Shown in pieces: positions 5,843 through 10,989 of a stretch of DNA of 13,469 nt. This stretch comes from JBOFCS01 sp051646185 (GTDB lineage Bacteria > Actinomycetota > Actinomycetes > Mycobacteriales > Mycobacteriaceae): contig JBOFCS010000041.1 of the NCBI GenBank assembly GCA_051646185.1, forward strand, positions 1 to 13,469, read 5' to 3'. A program made the translations under genes and the position numbers. Within the stretch, counting starts at the first letter, position 1. Each line of letters starts with the position of its first letter. The notes beneath the pieces are model-generated. The model ran no database searches and had not been told where the DNA came from. It saw only the letters and a program-made list of their open reading frames with translations.

Positions 5843-6595
5843 GTGCCTAATACCGTGCCGCTACAAGTGCAACTCGTAGCTAAGACCGAGTTTATTGCTC
5901 CTCCAGATATTGATTGGGAAACTGATGCGCAGGGTGGCGAAGCGTTAGCTGAATTTGCTGGGCGCGCGTGTTATCAGAGTTGGTCCAAACCCAACCCGAG
6001 GACAGCTACCAACGCCGGGTACCTTCGTCATATTTTGGAAGTTGGGCATCTGTCTCTTTTGGAACACGGGACCGTGACCTTTTATATCACCGGTATTTCC
6101 CGGTCATGCACCCACGAACTTATTCGGCATCGCCATTTTTCTTACTCACAGCTTTCCCAGCGGTTTGTTCCTGAGCGGGAAGCCAATGTTGTGGTTCCGC
6201 CGGCCATCGTGGGGGATCAGGAATTGGAAAAGTTGTTTCTGCGGGCCACCGAGGCCAGTAGCAAGGCGTATAACCAGCTTCTGGAAGCGTTGGAAGAAAA
6301 AATTTCTGATGTTCCCAAAGCGACTTTGCGTCGTAAACAAGCCAGGCAAGCTGCTCGATCTGTTTTGCCCAATGCCACCGAGACTCGGATTGTGGTGACC
6401 GGTAATTACCGGGCGTGGCGGCATTTTATTGGTATGTGGGCTACTGAACATGCTGATGTGGAGATCCGCGAACTTGCTATTGAATGTTTGCGGCAGTTGG
6501 GTGCCGTGGCACCTCAAGTTTTTTCTGATTTTGAGATTGGCGCACTCAGTGATGGCAGCGAAGTAGCCACCTCCCCATATGTGGCTGAAGGGTGA
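5843..6595 (+). CDS. thyX: FAD-dependent thymidylate synthase (ThyX)
   Basis: 250 aa, the same length as M. tuberculosis ThyX, from GTG 5843 with AAGGAG just upstream. The longer frame from 5792 adds 17 residues with no family match. ThyX makes dTMP from dUMP with FAD, NADPH and methylene-THF and yields THF, not dihydrofolate. The ThyX signature RHRHFSYSQLSQR spans residues 95-107 (RHR at 95-97, Ser105, Arg107). ACYQSWSKPNP, GHLSLLEH, GISRSCTHELIRHR, RKQARQAARSVLPNATETR and GNYRAWRHF are all present, so the homotetramer active site looks complete. The residue after Arg107 is Phe where I recall Tyr108 in M. tuberculosis, a mild change. It lies 111 bases before dapA. A second, unrelated thymidylate synthase (thyA) is 1.9 kb upstream. 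Confidence 0.97.
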   Translation: MPNTVPLQVQLVAKTEFIAPPDIDWETDAQGGEALAEFAGRACYQSWSKPNPRTATNAGYLRHILEVGHLSLLEHGTVTFYITGISRSCTHELIRHRHFSYSQLSQRFVPEREANVVVPPAIVGDQELEKLFLRATEASSKAYNQLLEALEEKISDVPKATLRRKQARQAARSVLPNATETRIVVTGNYRAWRHFIGMWATEHADVEIRELAIECLRQLGAVAPQVFSDFEIGALSDGSEVATSPYVAEG

Positions 6596-6631
6596 GTGAG
6601 GCGAGCCCGAGCATGGTTGCGACAGAGTGAG

Positions 6632-6645
6632 TCAGGCGAACCTGA
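6632..6645. repeat. short hairpin between thyX and dapA
   Basis: TCAGG-CGAA-CCTGA is a perfect 5-pair stem with a CGAA tetraloop, 36 bases past the thyX stop. No T-run follows. It could be a weak terminator or mRNA-end stabiliser, or chance. Confidence 0.25.
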
Positions 6646-6666
6646 GAGGCCAGTACAAAGGCACGG

Positions 6667-6698
6667 TGTGCACAGTCTTGAGGTGGACACGGTAGCCT
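6667..6698 (+). promoter_or_regulatory. candidate dapA promoter with palindrome in the -35 region
   Basis: TAGCCT (6693-6698) ends eight bases before the ATG at 6707. The stretch from GGTAGCCTT to the ATG resembles, with the same spacing, what I recall of the C. glutamicum dapA promoter, whose -10 is TAACCT. TAGCCTTTAACC (6693-6704) matches the sequence before the TSUP gene at 11 of 12 bases. No ribosome binding site lies near the ATG, so the mRNA may be leaderless or nearly so. The 8-base palindrome TGTGCACA (6667-6674) covers the -35 zone and could be an operator; no regulator is implied. Confidence 0.5.
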
Positions 6699-6706
6699 TT
6701 AACCCT

Positions 6707-7615
6707 ATGACCACCGGTGACCCAGCTATTGGCGCTCCTCGACCTTTTGGCTCTGTTTCCACGGCGATGGTGACTCCATTCACTCCAGCTGGACGTTTAG
6801 ATATTGATGCTGGTGTGCGGCTTGCCGTGCATTTGGTGGATTCTGGTTGTGATGGATTGGTATTAGCCGGCACCACCGGGGAATCACCAACAACAACTGA
6901 AGACGAAAAACTTTCGCTACTGCGTGAGGTAGTGGCGACGGTGGGGGATCGGGCAAGAATTGTGGCTGGGGCTGGAACCTATGACACCGCCGATAGTGTG
7001 TCGTTGGCGCGCAGCTCGGCGGCGGCCGGGGCACATGGACTACTTGTGGTTACTCCGTACTACTCCCGTCCCCCGCAAGCAGGGTTATTGGCACATTTCA
7101 CTGCTGTTGCCGATGCCACAGATCTGCCTGTGATGTTGTATGACATTCCGCCGCGTTCAGTGGTAGCTATTGAAAATGAGACTTTGCTCCGACTTGCTGA
7201 TCACCCCAATATTCTTGGTGTGAAAGATGCCAAAGCAGATTTTAATGCCGGTGCAGAAATTATTGCTAGCACAAAACTGCAATACCTCTCTGGTGATGAC
7301 CCGCTTAACCTTCCGTGGTTATCGGTGGGTGCCGTTGGTTTTGTCAGTGTTATTAGTCATCTCGTTGCCCCGCGATTGCGCGAGATGCTCACAGCTGTAG
7401 AGGTTGGCGACCTCGCCCGAGCCCGGGAAATTAACGCCACTTTATTCCCGCTGTATCGGTCGGTATCTCGTCTTGGTGGTGTCACTGCTTCCAAGGCTGG
7501 CTTACGGCTGATCGGCATCGACGTAGGAGAACCTCGCTTGCCTCAAGTTGCCCCGACAATAGACCAAATTGACATGCTTGCAGCGGATTTGCGCGCTGCG
7601 GGAGTTCTGATATGA
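6707..7615 (+). CDS. dapA: 4-hydroxy-tetrahydrodipicolinate synthase
   Basis: 302 aa from the ATG at 6707. An in-frame GTG at 6596 would add 37 residues without family resemblance, and the shorter form matches the roughly 300 aa of mycobacterial and corynebacterial DapA. DapA condenses pyruvate with aspartate semialdehyde, the first committed step to DAP and lysine. It is a TIM barrel with Schiff-base Lys173 in GVKDAK. The relay residues Thr56/Thr57 (GTTGES), Tyr119 (TPYYSRP) and Tyr145 (LYDIPPRS) and the carboxylate-binding Arg150 correspond to E. coli T44/T45, Y107, Y133 and R138. The sequence is closest, from memory, to M. tuberculosis DapA, including GAGTYDTA and the C-terminus LAADLRAAGVL. 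The stop overlaps rnj by four bases (ATGA, 7612-7615). It likely has its own promoter in the gap after thyX. Confidence 0.97.
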   Translation: MTTGDPAIGAPRPFGSVSTAMVTPFTPAGRLDIDAGVRLAVHLVDSGCDGLVLAGTTGESPTTTEDEKLSLLREVVATVGDRARIVAGAGTYDTADSVSLARSSAAAGAHGLLVVTPYYSRPPQAGLLAHFTAVADATDLPVMLYDIPPRSVVAIENETLLRLADHPNILGVKDAKADFNAGAEIIASTKLQYLSGDDPLNLPWLSVGAVGFVSVISHLVAPRLREMLTAVEVGDLARAREINATLFPLYRSVSRLGGVTASKAGLRLIGIDVGEPRLPQVAPTIDQIDMLAADLRAAGVLI

Positions 7616-9402
7616 CCCGAAGCGGAGGTAAGGGTCGAGCTAGCCGTAATGCTGGACCACCAAGTCCGCCGAAAATAGTGAGTTCTTCAGCAACACCAGT
7701 TCTTGGTAAAAGTTCAAGCGGTAGTGAAGATTTACCCACTCCCGCACAAGCTTCGGCTAAAGCTGTGCGAATTACTGCACTAGGTGGAATCGGTGAAATT
7801 GGTCGAAATATGACCGTATTTGAGCATAAAGATCGAATACTAATTATCGACTGTGGAGTGCTTTTCCCGGGAAGTCCAGAGCCTGGGGTTGATCTTATTC
7901 TTCCAGACTTGCGTCATATTGAAGATCGGATGGATGAGGTTGAAGCGTTAGTTTTAACTCATGCCCATGAAGATCATATAGGTGCGATTCCTTACTTGCT
8001 CAGATTACGTCCAGACCTGCCTATCGTGGGTTCAAAATTCACCTTAGCGTTGGTGGCAGCAAAGTGTCGTGAGCATCGAATTCGACCTAAGTTTATTGAA
8101 GTTCGGGAGGGCGAGAGCTCAACTCATGGTCCTTTTGAGTGTGAATATTTTGCGGTGAATCATTCCATCCCAGATGCACTTGCTATTGCTGTGCACACCG
8201 AGGCTGGGACTATTTTGCATACTGGCGATATCAAACTTGATCAATTGCCCACTGATGGCCGCCCTACCGATTTGCCGGGGCTATCACGTTTGGGTGATGC
8301 TGGGGTGGATTTGGCGTTAATTGACTCCACTAACTCAGATGTGCCTGGGGTAGGACCGTCGGAAAGTGAGATAGGGCCAACCCTTGATCGATTAATCGGC
8401 GAAGCAAAGCAGCGGGTTATCATTGCCTGCTTTGCGAGCAATGTATACCGGGTCCAGCAAATTATTGAAGCGGCAACTCAGCATGGTCGTCGAGTGGCCT
8501 TTGTTGGTCGGTCCATGGTTCGTAATATGGAGATTGCCAGGGAACTAGGGTTTTTAGATGCACCGGATCGGTCGATTATTGATATTGATGCTGCCTCGAA
8601 CTTGCCGGGCAATCAGGTAGTACTGGTTACCACCGGCACTCAGGGCGAGCCCATGGCCGCTTTATCGAGGATGGCCCGTGGTGACCATCGCAGCATCACA
8701 ATCCGAGAAAATGACCTTGTCATCTTAGCCTCTTCGTTGGTTCCGGGGAACGAAGAAGCGGTTTTTGCTGTTATCAATGGTTTAGCAAAAATTGGTGCTC
8801 GATTAATCACTAATCAGAATGCCCGAGTTCATGTTTCCGGACATGCTTTTGCTGGTGAATTACTATTTCTTTATAACGCATTACGCCCTCGCAATGTGAT
8901 GCCGGTACATGGGCAATGGCGACATCTTCGGGCAAATGCTGCGTTAGCAGTGAAGACTGGAGTGCCTGAAGATCGGGTAGTTCTTGCCGAAAACGGTGTG
9001 GTGGTTGATTTGGTTAATGGCCGTGCTGCTGTGGTTGGTAAAGTTCGGGTAGGCCAGATGTATGTCGATGGTCTGGCTATGGGAGATATTGGTGATGCGA
9101 CCCTGGAGGATCGTAAGGTTCTTGGTGATGGTGGCTTTATTGCCGTCACTGCTGTTGTGAAACGTACAACAGGTCAGCCAGTTTCAGCTCCACAGGTATT
9201 TGCCCGAGGTTTTTCTGATAATCCACAGGCGCTAGATCCGGTGGTTCAACTTGTTGCCGATGCCTTGGATGCTCTTGCTGCTGATGGGGTTGTAGACACG
9301 CATCGCATTGCACAGACTATTCGGCGGGTGGCGGGGCGGTGGGTGGCCGAGAAATACCGTCGCAAACCAATGATTGTTCCTACTGTAGTTGCTGTTGACT
9401 GA
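7612..9402 (+). CDS. rnj: ribonuclease J
   Basis: 596 aa. RNase J is a metallo-beta-lactamase/beta-CASP nuclease with 5'-exo- and endonuclease activity in mRNA decay and rRNA maturation. The metal-binding motif HAHEDH is at residues 117-122. GGIGEIGRNM, DCGVLFPG, HTGDIKLDQLP, DSTNS, the beta-CASP segment with TTGTQGEPM and HVSGHAFAGEL, and MPVHGQWRHLRANA follow in the expected order, with the RNase J C-terminal domain at the end. The first 50 or so residues are Ser/Pro/Ala/Gly-rich and probably disordered; this extension is about 38 residues longer than M. tuberculosis Rv2752c as I recall it (558 aa). The start overlaps dapA (ATGA), the dapA-rnj order known in mycobacteria and corynebacteria. 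Only three bases separate its stop from that of the convergent TSUP gene. Confidence 0.96.
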   Translation: MTRSGGKGRASRNAGPPSPPKIVSSSATPVLGKSSSGSEDLPTPAQASAKAVRITALGGIGEIGRNMTVFEHKDRILIIDCGVLFPGSPEPGVDLILPDLRHIEDRMDEVEALVLTHAHEDHIGAIPYLLRLRPDLPIVGSKFTLALVAAKCREHRIRPKFIEVREGESSTHGPFECEYFAVNHSIPDALAIAVHTEAGTILHTGDIKLDQLPTDGRPTDLPGLSRLGDAGVDLALIDSTNSDVPGVGPSESEIGPTLDRLIGEAKQRVIIACFASNVYRVQQIIEAATQHGRRVAFVGRSMVRNMEIARELGFLDAPDRSIIDIDAASNLPGNQVVLVTTGTQGEPMAALSRMARGDHRSITIRENDLVILASSLVPGNEEAVFAVINGLAKIGARLITNQNARVHVSGHAFAGELLFLYNALRPRNVMPVHGQWRHLRANAALAVKTGVPEDRVVLAENGVVVDLVNGRAAVVGKVRVGQMYVDGLAMGDIGDATLEDRKVLGDGGFIAVTAVVKRTTGQPVSAPQVFARGFSDNPQALDPVVQLVADALDALAADGVVDTHRIAQTIRRVAGRWVAEKYRRKPMIVPTVVAVD

Positions 9403-9405
9403 TAA

Positions 9406-10188
9406 CTAGGCAGTTGTGAGGCGCCAGAGTCCGATAAGCCCGATCAGGACAATGGCGCCTCTCAACGCTGTTGGCGGTAGTTTCTGGGCTGCTTTTGCAC
9501 CGACAAAGCCGCCACAGAGTGATCCTGCTGCGATAAGCCCGGCAACGTGCCAGTCAATTCGATCTGGGGCAATGCACATATAGACTATTGCTGCAACAAT
9601 ATTCACCAGAGTTGTGAGTAGGTTCTTGCCAGCATTAATTTTTTGAATGGTATCTGGCAGTAATGCACCCATCACGCCAATGAGTAAAATTCCTTGGGCT
9701 GCAGTGAAATATCCACCATAGATACCTACTAAGAAAGTCCCAGCAGTGAGAAAAAATAATTGCTTGGACGTTAATCTACTATGATTTCTACCCAGTCGTT
9801 CTGATCGTGTCCGCGCCCAATGTTGAATTTTCGTTTGGGTGACAACAAGCATCAATGCCAGCACGAGCAGGACGGGGACAATATTTAAGAACATTTTTTC
9901 TGGCAAGCTCAAGAGAAGCAGCGATCCGGTAACCGCTCCAGCTAGCGAGGCAGGAATCTGCCACCGTAACCGATCACGCTGCCCATGTAGTTCTTTTCGA
10001 TAGGCCCAGGTTCCAGAAACTCCGCCGGCTACCAGGCCTACGGCATTGGACATAGTTGCAGTAACTGGTGGAACGCCAAAAGCTAGCAGAGTGGGGAAAG
10101 TGATTAGCGTTCCTGATCCGACCACACTATTTATTATTCCGGCAGCTAGTCCGGCAACAGTAATAAGAATGATCTCGCTCAGCGGCAC
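9406..10188 (-). CDS. TauE/SafE (TSUP) family membrane transporter
   Basis: 260 aa, the only minus-strand gene in the window. TSUP proteins are multi-helix (about 7-8) permeases for sulfite, sulfonates, sulfoacetate or other organic anions; the substrate cannot be read here. The two-fold repeat typical of the family is visible: GLAAGIINSVVGSGTLITFP (residues 13-32) with TMSNAVGLVAGG, then, about residues 150-200, GIYGGYFTAAQGILLIG with INAGKNLLTTLVNIVAA. A polar loop with several Arg and Lys separates the halves. The start is GTG 10188 (minus strand), preceded by TTAACC and TAGTCT and with no ribosome binding site, so it may be leaderless. It is divergent from the TIGR03085 gene and convergent with rnj. 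I do not recall it in the M. tuberculosis cluster, so it may be a local insertion. Confidence 0.9.
   Translation of the reverse strand: MPLSEIILITVAGLAAGIINSVVGSGTLITFPTLLAFGVPPVTATMSNAVGLVAGGVSGTWAYRKELHGQRDRLRWQIPASLAGAVTGSLLLLSLPEKMFLNIVPVLLVLALMLVVTQTKIQHWARTRSERLGRNHSRLTSKQLFFLTAGTFLVGIYGGYFTAAQGILLIGVMGALLPDTIQKINAGKNLLTTLVNIVAAIVYMCIAPDRIDWHVAGLIAAGSLCGGFVGAKAAQKLPPTALRGAIVLIGLIGLWRLTTA
9418..9461. terminator. GC-rich hairpin just past the rnj stop, inside the TSUP gene end
   Basis: GAGGCGCCA (9418-9426) is perfectly complementary to TGGCGCCTC (9453-9461). A second stem, GTCC (9429-9432) with GGAC (9447-9450), stacks on it across a 2x2 internal loop. It begins 16 bases after the rnj stop and lies within the last codons of the convergent TSUP gene, where there is no other room for a terminator. 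No T-run follows on either strand, so it would be a tail-less terminator or an RNA-end stabiliser. Confidence 0.45.
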
Positions 10189-10194
10189 GGTTAA

Positions 10195-10222
10195 AGACTA
10201 CGCAGTGGGTGTGCAGTTGCGA
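10195..10222 (-). promoter_or_regulatory. candidate leaderless promoter of the TSUP gene
   Basis: Read on the minus strand, TAGTCT (10200-10195) is followed by six bases (TTAACC) and then the GTG start at 10188. TAGTCTTTAACC matches TAGCCTTTAACC before dapA at 11 of 12 bases. A weak -35 position, TCGCAA (10222-10217), lies 16 bases upstream and is the complement of the -35 of the divergent gene. Confidence 0.45.
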
Positions 10223-10244
10223 TACGTGAGATCGCTCGTATGGT
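10217..10244 (+). promoter_or_regulatory. candidate leaderless promoter of the TIGR03085-type gene
   Basis: TTGCGA (10217-10222), 16 bases, then TATGGT (10239-10244), then six bases and the ATG at 10251. The purine stretch GGTGGAG (10242-10248) is only two bases from the ATG, too close for a good ribosome binding site, which favours a leaderless reading. Confidence 0.45.
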
Positions 10245-10250
10245 GGAGTG

Positions 10251-10877
10251 ATGAACTTCGCACAATCTGAGCGTCAAGATATGGTCCGGGTAATGCGTGA
10301 AGTTGGACCGGCGGCCCATACGCTGTGTGGGGAATGGACAACTCGGGACTTAGCAGCTCATCTTGTTATCCGGGATCGCAGAGCCGATACCCTTCCTGGA
10401 ATTGTGATACCTGCTTGTGCTGGGTATACGGAAAAAGTACGGCTGCAGTATGTTCGGTCGTTACCGTGGGAGCAGCTGTTAGCGCAGATCAGTTCGGGTC
10501 CACCGTGGTGGTCGCCACTCTGGCCAGTTGATGCTCTAGCGAACCTTGGTGAGATGTTTGTGCACCATGAGGATGTACGCCGTGGTCAATCTGCTTGGCA
10601 ACCACGAAAGATTACCGGCAAACTTGCCGATCGGCTATGGAAATTAGCTACGGTGGTGGCGAAAAAGAGCTATCGCACATCAACGGTGACGGTGGTGCTG
10701 GAGACTACTTCTGGACAAGTATCCACCGCGTCATCATCTGGGGATCGCAAGGTAGTACTACGGGGCGAACCTGGTGAATTACTTTTACATGCTTTTGGCC
10801 GTGATGCGGTTCAACTTGATGTTCTTGGTAATCCAGCTGATATTGACCTCGTCTTTGGCGTCGATCGCAGCATTTAG
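10251..10877 (+). CDS. TIGR03085-type metal-binding protein (DinB / mycothiol-dependent isomerase-like fold)
   Basis: 208 aa from ATG 10251; GTG 10248 would add one residue. It resembles the actinobacterial TIGR03085 family, related to the DinB-like N-terminal domain of mycothiol-dependent maleylpyruvate isomerases. Candidate metal ligands are His37 in EWTTRDLAAHL and His105/His106 in GEMFVHHEDVRRG, the usual arrangement for this fold. The C-terminal half is less conserved and contains VVLRGEPGELLLHAFGRD (about residues 163-180), which resembles the SCP-2-like end seen in the family. The partner thiol in Mycobacteriales would be mycothiol, but the reaction is unknown. As I recall, corynebacteria also carry such a gene between rnj and ftsK. 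It is divergent from the TSUP gene and separated by 112 bases from ftsK. Confidence 0.8.
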   Translation: MNFAQSERQDMVRVMREVGPAAHTLCGEWTTRDLAAHLVIRDRRADTLPGIVIPACAGYTEKVRLQYVRSLPWEQLLAQISSGPPWWSPLWPVDALANLGEMFVHHEDVRRGQSAWQPRKITGKLADRLWKLATVVAKKSYRTSTVTVVLETTSGQVSTASSSGDRKVVLRGEPGELLLHAFGRDAVQLDVLGNPADIDLVFGVDRSI

Positions 10878-10977
10878 GTGGTTTGAGCATTTGTGGGTTA
10901 TGAGTAAGTTTGATGCAAAACGGGAGTTGTCAGAGCTATAGAGGTGTGGCGGATGGTGCTGATGGGGAAATTGCGAC

Positions 10978-10983
10978 TAATCT
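10978..10983 (+). promoter_or_regulatory. candidate -10 element for leaderless ftsK mRNA
   Basis: TAATCT ends six bases before the ATG at 10990. No ribosome binding site is seen between them and no convincing -35 is visible at 16-18 bases. The rest of the 112-base gap (10878-10989) shows no further feature. Confidence 0.4.
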
Positions 10984-10989
10984 GGACCT

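Noticed and set aside
6146..6517. Minus-strand open frame of 123 codons opposite thyX
   Set aside because: It is a shadow of ThyX; the composition is unlike a real protein and the plus strand is unambiguous.
6667..6674. TGTGCACA as a GlxR/CRP site
   Set aside because: The CRP-type half sites TGTGA and TCACA separated by six bases are absent; only the short palindrome is present.
6596..6706. Upstream GTG extending DapA by 37 residues
   Set aside because: The extension is Arg/Glu-rich non-family sequence; the promoter-like TAGCCT lies within it and the ATG at 6707 gives the normal length.
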